Shown: positions 26,050 through 34,773, counted from the first letter of the stretch. The stretch: DNA of 36,295 nucleotides from Campylobacter sp. MIT 21-1684 (GCF_026241315.1 NZ_JAPHNA010000015.1:1-36295), one strand, 5' to 3'. Notes: generated by a model from the letters alone, not told the origin. A program made the numbers and translations.

Positions 26050-27114
26050 ATGAAAGAAAAAATCCTTTTTATAGACAGAGATGGAACACTCATAGAAGAA
26101 CCAAAACCTAGCTTACAAATTGACAGCCTTGAAAAACTCAACTTTGAAAAAGGAGCGATTCCAGCTTTACTTCAATTACAAAAATTCGGTTTTCGTTTTG
26201 TACTTGTGAGCAATCAAGACGGGCTTGGCACTCAAAGCTTTCCTAGAGAAAATTTTCAAATTCCACATCAAAAGATGCTTGATATTTTACAAAGTTGCGG
26301 TATCGAATTTAAAGACATTTTCATCTGTCCACATTTTGAAAATGAAAATTGTGTATGCAGAAAACCTCAAACTAGCTTACTTAATGAATATATCAAACAC
26401 GAGCTTTTTGAAAAAGAGCAAAGTTTTGTCATAGGCGATAGAGATACAGACATAGTTTTAGCTAATAATCTAGGAATCAGGGGCTTACAATACAACAAAA
26501 ACACCTTTACTTGGACACAAATTCAAAACGAAATTTTAAGCACCTTTAGAACAGCAAAAATACAAAGAACGACTAAGGAAACAGATATTTCTGTAAAAGT
26601 CTGTTTAAATGGTGGAAAGATAGAACTTCACAGCGGAATAGATTTTTTCAACCATATGCTTGAACAGATCGCTGTGCATTCTGGTATAGGACTTGAGATT
26701 TATTGCAAAGGAGATTTACACATCGATGAACACCATAGTATTGAAGATATAGCTTTAGCTTTGGGTACTGCGATAAAAAAGGCACTTGGAGATAAAATAG
26801 GCATAGCGCGTTATGGTTTTGTATTGCCTATGGATGAAAGTTTGGCAAGCTGTGCTATTGACTTTTGCAACAGACCTCATCTAGTATATAAAGCCAAATT
26901 TTCAAAAACAAAACTCGGAGAGCTTAGCACAGAGATGATTTATCATTTTTTTTATTCACTCTCTTACACTTTGGGAGCAAGTTTGCATTTGAAAGTCAAA
27001 GGCAAAAATGACCATCACAAAGCCGAAGGGCTTTTTAAAGCCTTTGGAAGAGCTTTAAAAATGGCTATTCGCAGTGAAGATGAAAAACTTGCAAGCAGCA
27101 AAGGAATACTGTAA
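26050..27114 (+). CDS. hisB: Bifunctional histidinol-phosphatase/imidazoleglycerol-phosphate dehydratase
   Basis: A 354-residue fusion. The N-terminal HAD phosphatase has D9 and D11 in [12 protein letters not shown] and a zinc loop [14 protein letters not shown]. The C-terminal dehydratase has metal motifs [14 protein letters not shown] and [17 protein letters not shown]. It performs steps 6 and 8 of the pathway. I chose the ATG at 26050 because GAAAG lies 8 bp before it; the ATG at 26035 would put the start almost on the predicted transcription start. hisH follows 28 bp later. Confidence 0.95.
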   Translation: MKEKILFIDRDGTLIEEPKPSLQIDSLEKLNFEKGAIPALLQLQKFGFRFVLVSNQDGLGTQSFPRENFQIPHQKMLDILQSCGIEFKDIFICPHFENENCVCRKPQTSLLNEYIKHELFEKEQSFVIGDRDTDIVLANNLGIRGLQYNKNTFTWTQIQNEILSTFRTAKIQRTTKETDISVKVCLNGGKIELHSGIDFFNHMLEQIAVHSGIGLEIYCKGDLHIDEHHSIEDIALALGTAIKKALGDKIGIARYGFVLPMDESLASCAIDFCNRPHLVYKAKFSKTKLGELSTEMIYHFFYSLSYTLGASLHLKVKGKNDHHKAEGLFKAFGRALKMAIRSEDEKLASSKGIL

Positions 27115-27142
27115 TCTAAAAATTTAATGTGAGAGGAGAAAA

Positions 27143-27724
27143 ATGAAACTCGCCATTGTAGATACACAATGTGCAAATTTAGCTTCTTTGCAATTTGCCC
27201 TTGAAAGATTAGGTTTTAAAAGCTTCATAAGTCGCCAAATTAAAGAACTTGAACAAGCTGACAAACTTTTTTTACCCGGAGTTGGTACAGCGTGGAAAGC
27301 GATGCACAATTTAAACAATTTTAAACTTGTCTCTTTTCTTAAAGAAACCAAAAAACCACTTTTAGGAATTTGTCTTGGAATGCAAATTCTTGGTGAATTT
27401 TCACAAGAATTAAATCAAAAAACCTTAGGAATAATCCCTTTTCAAACACTTCAATTTAAAGAACAAAAAGACTTTTCATTCCCTCATATGGGGTGGAATA
27501 ATGTCAAAAGCTCTCATTCGCTTTTTAAAGGCTTAAATGGGGCATATTTTTACTTTGTACACAATTACTATGCAAATGTCTCTGAATACACCATAGCCAC
27601 TTGCACTTATAGTCAAGATTTTAGTGCGGCTTTAGCCAAAGAAAATTTCTACGGGGTACAATTTCATCCTGAGAGAAGTGGCGAAGCTGGAGAAGTACTG
27701 CTAAAAAATTTTGTAAAAATGTAA
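27143..27724 (+). CDS. hisH: Imidazole glycerol phosphate synthase, glutaminase subunit
   Basis: A 193-residue class I glutaminase that feeds ammonia to HisF. The catalytic Cys is in LLGICLGMQILGE, and the His/Glu pair in GVQFHPERSG. The oxyanion region LPGVGTAW is present. GAGAGGAGA is a strong ribosome site. The partner hisF is 6.3 kb downstream. Confidence 0.95.
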   Translation: MKLAIVDTQCANLASLQFALERLGFKSFISRQIKELEQADKLFLPGVGTAWKAMHNLNNFKLVSFLKETKKPLLGICLGMQILGEFSQELNQKTLGIIPFQTLQFKEQKDFSFPHMGWNNVKSSHSLFKGLNGAYFYFVHNYYANVSEYTIATCTYSQDFSAALAKENFYGVQFHPERSGEAGEVLLKNFVKM

Positions 27725-27959
27725 AAAATTATGTTCATCTTAAATAAGATTTTGCAAAAACAAAACTTGTAAAAAAGAAAATCACTCTTATGCAAAATAT
27801 TTTTCAAATGCCCACCATAGAATCTATCAAAAATTAGGGTTAGAAAAATCAGATTCTCATTTATACTTGTTTAGGGGTATTTTAGAGTCTTATTTTAGGA
27901 GGTTACAATTATTAAAAGTGAGAATCTTTACGGAAAAAGTGACTTTAAACCGAATTAAA

Positions 27960-28556
27960 TTAATACAGGCTAAAAGGTTGAAAATAAAAGTGCATAGATT
28001 TTGGAACATTCAACTTAAATGGTTTTAATTCTTTTTTAGGGGCAATGATTAAAGCATATCCACCTTTATTATATCTATCCCAAATACTAAAAAATTGACT
28101 TTTAGAGCTTATATATTCTCCATGACTTGGGTCAAGCACTTGTAAATAATCTCCCTTATAATTAATAATTATCACAAAATGCGGAAAACGTGGATCATCT
28201 TCAATTTTTACAAGCATTGGAATATTTACAAGCTTTTCTAAATTCTCTCTATTGATTTGATAAGAGTTGCTTTCATATCCTAACTTTCTAACCGCATCGC
28301 TTAAATCTGCAAAACTTACCATATCTGTATAAAGTTGTTGTCCGCTCATAATTTCTAAAAGTTTAAACTCATCAAACTTTTGATTGTCAAGTATATTGAT
28401 TAAAGTTGCCAAAGATGAAGCCCCACAAGATTGCTCGTAAGTTTGTCTTACGACTCTTTCGTTTTTGATTTCTTGATAAGACTTTACTACCCATTGTGCT
28501 TTTGCACTCAAAGCAAAAATAAATAAGAATGATACAATTTTTAGAATTTTCTCCAT
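27960..28556 (-). CDS. Exported C39-family double-glycine peptidase
   Basis: A 198-residue protein with a Sec signal peptide (core residues 6-17, likely cut after AKA at 20) and a stand-alone C39 domain. Q42 and C44 lie in YEQSCGASSLA, H126 in RFPHFVII and D142 in QVLDPSHGEY, so the catalytic set is complete. Most C39 domains are fused to ABC exporters and act in the cytoplasm; this one has no transporter and should work in the periplasm, like FapD of the Pseudomonas amyloid system. Its start overlaps the end of the beta-barrel gene by 16 bp. The likely substrate is the divergent protein with the GG leader. Confidence 0.88.
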   Translation of the reverse strand: MEKILKIVSFLFIFALSAKAQWVVKSYQEIKNERVVRQTYEQSCGASSLATLINILDNQKFDEFKLLEIMSGQQLYTDMVSFADLSDAVRKLGYESNSYQINRENLEKLVNIPMLVKIEDDPRFPHFVIIINYKGDYLQVLDPSHGEYISSKSQFFSIWDRYNKGGYALIIAPKKELKPFKLNVPKSMHFYFQPFSLY

Positions 28557-29394
28557 AAACTTATCCCAAATATACTATCAGGTGAAGCAGAACTTGCCCC
28601 GAAACTAGCATTAAAAGAAACAGCGGTATTCAAATTAATACTATAAGTAGAACCTAAACTTAAAGTTGGAATAGAACGTAGTTCGGAATTTTGAAAGCCA
28701 TTGATTTTTTGTTCTGTTTGAAATCTTTGCTCTGCTCCCAAACCTAAAGTAATTTTAGGACTTAAAATGATAGATAAATCCCCGCTACATAAATACTATT
28801 TCCATACTCTATTTTAAGGGTTTGAAATTTTCTTGTTTGATTATAACCAAAACCTGTATAAATGCTATATACAACAGGATCACTATATCCCCTTAGACTA
28901 GCTTGCAAGCTTTGTGATTTTAGATAAAAGTTTTTTATTCGGTTGATTGCTTTTTCTCTTTGAATGACTGCAGTTTGAAAGGTAATTTGTGGAATAAAAT
29001 CTGCAATGCTATCACCCGTATAAATAAAACCTAGCCATAAGCTATCAAAACCTATTCGATTTTTACTAGAATACTCATTTGTAAAAAAGTTTGTGTATTC
29101 TTGTCTTGCATAACTTCCACCACCTGAAACAAGAATATCAAATTGAGATGTTATCGTATAAATAAAAGTCTGATTTAAAAACGCTTGTTTTGTGTTGTTC
29201 CAAATCGTAGAATCTCCGTCTATAGTGATATTAGGATAAAGTGCGTAAGAATTAGCATTTCCTGTGCTAAGTAGTGAAAGGCTTGTGATACTTCTTAAAC
29301 CTACTTGCTTTTTAAACAAACTATCTATATTTAGTTCATCACTAGCAAAAACATAACCGACTAAAACCATAAATGCTAAACAAATCTTTTTCAT
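28541..29394 (-). pseudogene. Outer-membrane beta-barrel protein, frameshifted
   Basis: Starts at the ATG at 29394 behind AAAGG (an upstream ATG at 29418 lacks a site). The signal peptide ends at VFA, then LNIDSLFKKQVGLRSITSLS starts the mature part. Alternating-hydrophobic strands run throughout. The first frame ends at 28762 after NSIYVAGIYLSF; the next frame continues as DLSIILSPKITLGLGAEQRF and ends FGISLWRKF, the terminal aromatic of outer-membrane proteins. One extra G in the GGGG at 28783-28780 would restore one ~284-residue protein. It could be a real mutation, a switch or a sequence error. It is the gene upstream of the C39 peptidase. Confidence 0.75.
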
Positions 29395-29467
29395 TGTTAC
29401 CTTTCTAAATATTTTCAAAATTTTTTTAAAACAATGAATGTCCCAAACAAAAATTTTATTTTAATAT

Positions 29468-29473
29468 TATAAT
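29468..29473 (+). promoter_or_regulatory. -10 box of the GG-leader gene
   Basis: A perfect TATAAT 40 bp before the ATG, in the 118-bp divergent gap between the barrel gene and the GG-leader gene. Upstream DNA is T-rich as in typical Campylobacter promoters. Confidence 0.6.
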
Positions 29474-29512
29474 TTTGTGATATTACACAATAATTAAGAA
29501 TAAGGAGAAGTT

Positions 29513-30088
29513 ATGTTAAAGAAATTAGCAAGTTCATTTATTTTAGGTTCTTTATTAGCAGGTTCTGCTTTTGCAGGTGATTTTTTAGCCAAAATTAGCA
29601 ATGGTGCTTTAAGCGATAACTCTCAAGGTGTAAAAGCTCTTAATTTAGATGAGATGAAAGAAATTAAGGGTGGGTATTTAGTTACATTTTCAAGTAATGG
29701 TGTTGATGAAATTTATGCTATAGCTAGATATACTAGCGGGGAATCTCAATACATTATTAATTACGCTTATAATATAAATGCATCTAAAGGTTTATGTGGC
29801 ATAGATCAAACAACTTGTTCTAATCCTAGTGCAAATAGAATCAATGAGTTTTTAAGTATGACACAAAATTCTATTGATTTTTTTCCTGTATATTCAGTTA
29901 AAAGAAATATAGGTTATGGTCGATATGGTAACTATGTATATTTTACTTATGGTGTCGGCGTAGCTGATACAAAAGGACAAATTTATAAATTTAATTCAAG
30001 TGGAATGTTAAATAATAATATGATTATCAAAGAAATGAGTGGTAAATACAAAAAACAAATGGAACAAATTCTTGGAGGTTTAAGATGA
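29513..30088 (+). CDS. Secreted protein with Sec signal plus double-glycine leader
   Basis: A 191-residue protein. A Sec signal peptide (MLKKLASSFILGSLLAG, cut after AFA at 21) is followed by a ~33-residue propeptide ending KALNLDEMKEIKGG. Counting back from G54, L(-12), E(-8), M(-7), I(-4) and G(-2)G(-1) match the classic double-glycine leader cut by C39 peptidases. The mature part from Y55 is rich in Tyr, Asn, Gly and Ser, with two cysteines nine residues apart-like (GLCGIDQTTCSNP), and ends MEQILGGLR, a second GG with M(-7) and I(-4). The start has AAGGAGA. Family not recognised. The next gene overlaps the stop by 4 bp. Confidence 0.85.
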   Translation: MLKKLASSFILGSLLAGSAFAGDFLAKISNGALSDNSQGVKALNLDEMKEIKGGYLVTFSSNGVDEIYAIARYTSGESQYIINYAYNINASKGLCGIDQTTCSNPSANRINEFLSMTQNSIDFFPVYSVKRNIGYGRYGNYVYFTYGVGVADTKGQIYKFNSSGMLNNNMIIKEMSGKYKKQMEQILGGLR

Positions 30089-30810
30089 TGACAATAAGTA
30101 TGCTCTCAAACATAGATTTAGAATACTACAAAAAGCAAAATATTGCAAATCCTTCCTCAGACAATAAAGTTACAAATGAGGAAAAAGATAAGATAGTCAA
30201 TAGTTTTTTGCGTGCAAAAGACTATTATGAGGAATTGGGCAATACAATCCCCGTGCTTGAGGGCTCTTATGAATATAGACTAAGAAAAGGAGAAATGTCT
30301 CAAACAGAACTTAATTCTTTGTTTGAATGGATGGACAAAAATACAACAGGCATACAATGGAATGATGGCTATGATGAAGAATATATTAAAATTTTTCATA
30401 CGAGCAAAAATGCAAATGAACTTAAGCAAAAATGGCTTGAATTTCAGGCAAAACAAGAAGCTAAAACACAAGACTTTACAAAGAAAATGCAAGAACAAGT
30501 TCACAAAGAATTACGAGATAACAATCAAAATACTTCTGTAAATTCTACCTCAACAACAAAAGATAATCAAACAAAACAAACCCAAGAAACAAAACCTTTT
30601 AAACCTATACAAACAGAAAGTAAAAGCCAAACTTATAAAGATGACAATACAAGAAATGAGCTTGTAAAGAAGCTATTAGAAAATAAATTTGGTAAAAGTC
30701 AAGAGTTAGAACTTCTTTTTGGTATGAAATTGAGCGATGATGACACAGGAGAATTTAATAAAATCCTTTCTCAAAACACTACGTCAAGAATTGTAGATCT
30801 TAAGGCTTAA
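30085..30810 (+). CDS. Hypothetical protein coupled to the GG-leader gene
   Basis: A 241-residue hydrophilic protein without signal peptide or membrane helix. It starts on the ATGATG that overlaps the previous stop, so translation is coupled. An N-terminal helical domain (to about residue 125) contains YYEELGNTIPVLEGSYEYRL. A low-complexity Gln/Thr/Ser/Lys stretch runs over about 140-190. A short helical end contains NELVKKLLENKFGKSQELEL. Not recognised. Being cytoplasmic and coupled, it could be a chaperone or regulator of the secreted partner, or itself exported by a signal-less route. Confidence 0.7.
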   Translation: MMTISMLSNIDLEYYKKQNIANPSSDNKVTNEEKDKIVNSFLRAKDYYEELGNTIPVLEGSYEYRLRKGEMSQTELNSLFEWMDKNTTGIQWNDGYDEEYIKIFHTSKNANELKQKWLEFQAKQEAKTQDFTKKMQEQVHKELRDNNQNTSVNSTSTTKDNQTKQTQETKPFKPIQTESKSQTYKDDNTRNELVKKLLENKFGKSQELELLFGMKLSDDDTGEFNKILSQNTTSRIVDLKA

Positions 30811-30812
30811 GA

Positions 30813-30841
30813 TTATTCTACATTTAATCAATGTAGAATAA
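30813..30841 (+). terminator. Hairpin ending the GG-leader unit
   Basis: TTATTCTACATT and AATGTAGAATAA form perfect 12-bp arms with a 5-nt loop, 3 bp after the stop. T-rich DNA follows after a few bases. Confidence 0.65.
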
Positions 30842-31053
30842 AGACTTCTATACTTTTCTGCTTCTTTTGCCTTAATTACTCTTTGCTTATCTAAATAAAA
30901 AATCGGCTTTATCTTTTAACTTTTATAAGTTTTGAAGGTTTGTGGTCTTAAGAGAAAAATGCTAGTGCATTATCAAAATGAGGTAATGCAAAAAATGCTT
31001 AACCGATTTCAAAAGCGTCTTAGACAAATTAAAGATTCCTTACAATTTATTGA

Positions 31054-31059
31054 TATAAT
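31054..31059 (+). promoter_or_regulatory. -10 box of hisA
   Basis: TATAAT 31 bp before the hisA start. It implies that hisA has its own promoter after being cut off from hisH. Confidence 0.5.
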
Positions 31060-31090
31060 AATAAACAATTTTATAGACAAAGCTTATAGA

Positions 31091-31828
31091 ATGAAAACAC
31101 AAATTATCCCCGCTCTTGACTTGATAAATGGTGAAGTAGTGAGACTTTTTAAAGGCGATTACACACAAAAAAAAAGCTATGATAAAGACCCGCTTCATCA
31201 ATTCAAAATTTATGAGAAAGAAGGAGCAAAATGGCTTCATCTTGTTGATTTAAGCGGAGCAAAAGACACTGCACAAAGGCAAATTCCTATCATCAACAAA
31301 ATCGCCAAAGAAATACAAATTAACCTTCAAGTAGGTGGAGGCATAAGAAGCAAAGACGAGGTGAAAGCTTTGCTTGATAGTGGAGTAAAACGTGTTGTCA
31401 TAGGCTCTTTAGCGATTAAAAATCCCAAGCTGTGTAAAGAGTTTTTCAAAGAATTTGGGAGTGAAGCATTATGTCTTGCTCTTGATGTTGTACCAAAAGC
31501 AAATGATTATATCGTTGCTATTAATGCGTGGCAAGAACAAAGCGATAAAAACATTTTAGAAGTACTTGAAATTTACAAAGAACACGGTTTAAAGCACCTT
31601 TTATGCACTGATATTTCAAAAGACGGTACAATGAATGGGGCAAATATAAAGCTGTATGAATTCATCAACAAAAAGTATCCTAAGATTGAAATTCAAGCAA
31701 GTGGAGGCGTTGCAAGTTTAGAAGATGTCAAAAAACTTAAGGGAATTTGTAGCGGTGTGATAGTCGGAAAAGCTTTATTAGAAGGTGTTTTTAGTGTGAG
31801 TGAGGCAGTGGAATGTCTTTTATCATAA
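31091..31828 (+). CDS. hisA: ProFAR isomerase
   Basis: A 245-residue (beta/alpha)8 enzyme for step 4 of histidine synthesis. [20 protein letters not shown] carries the catalytic Asp, [10 protein letters not shown] the phosphate loop and [14 protein letters not shown] the second Asp. The frame stays open for 53 codons upstream, but the family start [10 protein letters not shown] and the upstream -10 box support 31091. The ribosome site is weak (CTTATAGA). Confidence 0.95.
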   Translation: MKTQIIPALDLINGEVVRLFKGDYTQKKSYDKDPLHQFKIYEKEGAKWLHLVDLSGAKDTAQRQIPIINKIAKEIQINLQVGGGIRSKDEVKALLDSGVKRVVIGSLAIKNPKLCKEFFKEFGSEALCLALDVVPKANDYIVAINAWQEQSDKNILEVLEIYKEHGLKHLLCTDISKDGTMNGANIKLYEFINKKYPKIEIQASGGVASLEDVKKLKGICSGVIVGKALLEGVFSVSEAVECLLS

Positions 31829-31873
31829 AAGATTTCAAAAAACGCTAAAACTAACACTAAACAAAAAATGTAT

Positions 31874-31984
31874 TTAAGTTTTAGGAAATACAAGACTACT
31901 GTCTAGCTTTTTGGCTGCATCTTTTTTAAATTCTTTATGCAAAAGTATGTCTTTGAGTTTTTCTACAATTTTTTGCATTTGCAT
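31874..31984 (-). CDS. 36-residue charged peptide antisense to the hisA-hisF gap
   Basis: The ATG at 31984 behind AAAGGA opens 36 codons, MQMQKIVEKLKDILLHKEF then KKDAAKKLDSSLVFPKT. The frame could start 11 codons earlier at an ATG without a ribosome site. It is a basic amphipathic helix in plan. It may be a real small protein or the tail of a lost gene. Confidence 0.4.
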   Translation of the reverse strand: MQMQKIVEKLKDILLHKEFKKDAAKKLDSSLVFPKT

Positions 31985-32109
31985 CGCAAATCCTTTTATT
32001 TTAAAGAATTGAAACATAAATTGGAAAAAACAAGAAATTGGTAGAAAGCTTTATTTTGCAACTTCTATGTTTTATTGTTATAGGGTTTTTGTTTTCAAAA
32101 GAGGAAAAA

Positions 32110-32250
32110 ATGTTTAAAAAAATAAATACAAGGAAAATTTATCAAAGTCCCACAAAAGCAGAGTTTAACTTAGCAAGCTTTGACAACAATCATACATATA
32201 AGTATAATTGTAACAATGATGAAGCGAAAAACTTTAATATCTTTGCTTAG
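32110..32250 (+). CDS. 46-residue small protein
   Basis: The ATG at 32110 has GAGGAAA just before it. It reads MFKKINTRKIYQSPTKAEF, then NLASFDNNHTYKYNCNN, and overlaps the next gene's start by 32 bp. The frame could run back to a TTG at 32038 with a hydrophobic segment (FILQLLCFIVIGFLF), which would make it a membrane protein of ~70 residues. Not recognised. Confidence 0.4.
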   Translation: MFKKINTRKIYQSPTKAEFNLASFDNNHTYKYNCNNDEAKNFNIFA

Positions 32251-32632
32251 GAGCATAGGCTACTTGCCGCTAGGGTGCGACCTTATGGATTCTACTTGTA
32301 GTTGCAAGGCACAAAGCCAAAGCAAAAACACCCCACGAGATTATATTCAAAAAATCTTTCAATTTAAAACATTTAAATTTCTATTAATTTTTTGTCTTTC
32401 TTTATCATTTTGTTTTAGTCTTAGTGCTTGTTCTTCAAAAACACAAACTAATAAATTGCCTAATGAGAAAAAATACTCTCTTTTCAATTCAAATTCTAAT
32501 ATTAATACCACAATAAGCGAAAAAAGCAAAAATGAATTTGAAGAAGCTTTGAAAGAATTTTTCAAAGTGAAGCAACAAGAGGAAGATTCTCAAAACATTT
32601 ACAAAATAGGGATAGAAAGGGGATATTTTTAG
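32219..32632 (+). CDS. Putative lipoprotein
   Basis: A 137-residue protein from the ATG at 32219. A hydrophobic stretch (about residues 53-70, FKFLLIFCLSLSFCFSLSA) leads into the lipobox LSAC, so C71 may be lipidated. The 52 residues before it are odd: they contain another lipobox-like LPLGC and a Cys-rich DSTCSCK. No start codon lies closer to the second lipobox, so the signal would have a very long N-region. The C-terminal part is short and charged. Its stop overlaps the GTG of the next gene by one base. Small lipoproteins of this kind occur in conjugation systems (VirB7/TraV), but no clear homology is visible. Confidence 0.5.
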   Translation: MKRKTLISLLRSIGYLPLGCDLMDSTCSCKAQSQSKNTPRDYIQKIFQFKTFKFLLIFCLSLSFCFSLSACSSKTQTNKLPNEKKYSLFNSNSNINTTISEKSKNEFEEALKEFFKVKQQEEDSQNIYKIGIERGYF

Positions 32633-33507
32633 TGAAAAGAATACATTCTACCACAGGGAAATTTATAGCAAATTTACTCTTCTTTACAAGTCTTGCTTTT
32701 GCCTCTAATGAAAATGTCTCAAACAATATCATTGATTCTGCAAGTGAGGGTAGAAAAGTCATAGAAGAGCAAGAATTAAGTCCTGCTCAAATCAATAAAA
32801 ATAAAGAAGAAGAAAAATATCGTAGAGCGGTTATTTTAAATTGGATTCTTGCTTACGAGAAAAAAAATGAAAGAGGTGAAGAATTTACTGGCACAAAAGT
32901 AAAAGATACTTTTGTTCAAAACATTAAAACAGAATCAAAAAATAATGGCAATAATGCCACAGAAACAAAGAAACTTGTTGCTGTAAAAGGTTTTTGTTTT
33001 ATTATGAATGAAATCAATGCAGGAATACAACCAACAAGTATAAGAATTCCTTGTCAAACAAATAGAGGAAGTATTATTTTGATGGCAAATTTAATTGCAG
33101 TAAATGAAAAACTCTCTTTAATGGCTGACCCAAAATACATTGAAAGAAATACAATTCGTTTCAAGGTGCAATCAGCTATTGTCTTAAATGAAGAAAAAAC
33201 AAGCTACAATCTTGCAACATTTGTTAATGATAGGAAAATTGAACAAATGAGTTGGGATTCTTTAGCTTCTTCAAGCCAAGAGCTTAAAAATTCTACAAAT
33301 GAATATTTAAAAGCCTTACAAGAATCAAAGAAAAAACAAGAAGTCAATTATATTACTGCAAGTGATGGAATAAATATAGTTGCTGATATTGTTAAAAGCA
33401 CAGCAGAAGTTTTTAGAAAAGACCTGCCTTATCTCTATCAAATCGTACCAAAAACTAAAATATGGATTGATTTAGAAGTAGAGAATGAAGGAATTCTTGT
33501 AAGATAA
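32632..33507 (+). CDS. Periplasmic protein, possible conjugation-apparatus relative
   Basis: A 291-residue protein with GTG start, behind GAAAGGGG, and a signal peptide (KFIANLLFFTSLAFA, cut before SNEN). A helical stretch to about residue 95 is followed by a beta-rich domain with VKGFCFIMNEINAGIQPTSI, IPCQTNRGSIILMANLI and NLATFVNDRKIEQMSWDSLA, and the end DLPYLYQIVPKTKIWIDLEV. The two Cys may bond. The general plan and the YLYQIVP end remind me of periplasmic components of conjugative Type IV systems (TraB/TraK-like), but that is memory, not proof. It forms a unit with the lipoprotein. Confidence 0.5.
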   Translation: MKRIHSTTGKFIANLLFFTSLAFASNENVSNNIIDSASEGRKVIEEQELSPAQINKNKEEEKYRRAVILNWILAYEKKNERGEEFTGTKVKDTFVQNIKTESKNNGNNATETKKLVAVKGFCFIMNEINAGIQPTSIRIPCQTNRGSIILMANLIAVNEKLSLMADPKYIERNTIRFKVQSAIVLNEEKTSYNLATFVNDRKIEQMSWDSLASSSQELKNSTNEYLKALQESKKKQEVNYITASDGINIVADIVKSTAEVFRKDLPYLYQIVPKTKIWIDLEVENEGILVR

Positions 33508-33600
33508 GAAAAGTTTAATATTAAAATAAAACTCCAAAAAGGAAAATGTAATGAAAATAAAATCAAATGTAAAAACCATCCTTTAAACACTAAAGTATCA

Positions 33601-33813
33601 AAATACAAAAAAGATAAAAAACTCTTTGAGTATTTAGATCATTAATCAAAACAAAAATATTAAGAATTTTATGAAATACAGGCTTACAAAATTGTATTTT
33701 ATGGAGATATGAAAAACATTTTAGTAGTGAGATTCTTTTATTATATGGAAAAAATAAACTATGCAAGCATAGAAAAACATAGATTAGTATCTCAAGAGGA
33801 TATTGGAATATGA
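33601..33813 (+). pseudogene. Decayed gene fragment before hisF
   Basis: One frame reads KYKKDKKLFEYLDH, stop, SKQKY, stop, then EFYEIQAYKIVFYGDM and EKHRLVSQEDIGI before a final stop. Two in-frame stops and no start mark it as a pseudogene. Family not recognised. The rest of the 33508-34002 gap holds no gene. Confidence 0.4.
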
Positions 33814-34002
33814 TTTTTTATTAAGCTAATACCACCAGAAAGAGAACTTGGCAAATGATGATAAAAAGAGTATTAGCGGTTTTAAACAATGTTTTTGACT
33901 TAACATTTTAGAAAAAGCAAGAGTGTAAGATAGTTAAAATCTCTTTTAAAATAAAAGAATACAATTGTACAATTGATTTTCAATACATTCAAAAGGATCA
34001 CA

Positions 34003-34773
34003 ATGCTCACAAAAAGAATCATTGCTTGTTTAGATGTTAAAGATGGTAGAGTAGTTAAAGGGATACAGTTTAGAAATCACAAAGATATGGGTGGTATTGT
34101 GGAGTTGGCAAAATTGTACTCAAGTCAAGGCATCGATGAATTAGTATTTTACGATATAGCTGCAAGTGCAAGAAAAGAACGAATTTCAAGAGCTTGGGTC
34201 AATGAAGTAGCAAAACATATTAGCATTCCTTTTTGTGTAGCTGGAGGCATTAAATGCGAAGAAGATGCCGAAGAACTTTTAGCAAATGGTGCTGATAAGA
34301 TTTCTATTAATTCTCCTGCTTTAAATGAACCTGATTTAATCACACGTCTTGCTAAAAATTTCGGAGTACAATGTGTAGTTGTAGGGATTGACAGCTTTAA
34401 AGATGAAAATGGAAATTTAAAAGTCTTTCAATACACAGGAGATGAAAATACTTCAAAACAGAGCGGAAAAAATACTCTTGAATGGGTTAAAGAGGTGCAA
34501 GAAAGAGGTGCGGGCGAAATAGTGCTTAATATGATGAATCAAGATGGAATGAAAAATGGCTATGATCTTGTACAGCTTAAAGCGGTAAAAGAACTTTGCA
34601 CAATTCCTTTAATTGCAAGTGGCGGAGCCGGAGCAAAAGAACATTTTTTGGAGGTTTTTAAACTAGGTATTGATGGGGCATTAGCTGCAAGTATCTTTCA
34701 TCAAAAAATTGTAGATATAAAAGAGCTTAAAATGTATCTTCAAAAAAATGGGGTAAATGTAAGAGTATGGTAA
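34003..34773 (+). CDS. hisF: Imidazole glycerol phosphate synthase, cyclase subunit
   Basis: A 256-residue (beta/alpha)8 enzyme, partner of His[20 protein letters not shown] has the catalytic Asp, FCVAGGIK and [11 protein letters not shown] the phosphate and core loops, VVGIDSF the second Asp, and [12 protein letters not shown] the last phosphate site. I chose the ATG at 34003 (behind AAGGATCACA) over the in-frame codon at 33973. Confidence 0.96.
   Translation: MLTKRIIACLDVKDGRVVKGIQFRNHKDMGGIVELAKLYSSQGIDELVFYDIAASARKERISRAWVNEVAKHISIPFCVAGGIKCEEDAEELLANGADKISINSPALNEPDLITRLAKNFGVQCVVVGIDSFKDENGNLKVFQYTGDENTSKQSGKNTLEWVKEVQERGAGEIVLNMMNQDGMKNGYDLVQLKAVKELCTIPLIASGGAGAKEHFLEVFKLGIDGALAASIFHQKIVDIKELKMYLQKNGVNVRVW

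Noticed and set aside
27851-27927. 9-bp inverted repeat AGATTCTCA/TGAGAATCT
   Set aside because: Arms are 59 bp apart in AT-rich DNA with no T run; too weak to call a terminator or element.
27747-28027. Plus-strand open stretch after hisH (GLEKSDSHLYLFRGILESYF)
   Set aside because: No start codon or ribosome site, and it runs into the C39 gene on the other strand; perhaps a fossil but not supportable.
30932-31090. 53-residue N-terminal extension of HisA
   Set aside because: HisA proteins start at [10 protein letters not shown], and the -10 box at 31054 lies inside the extension.
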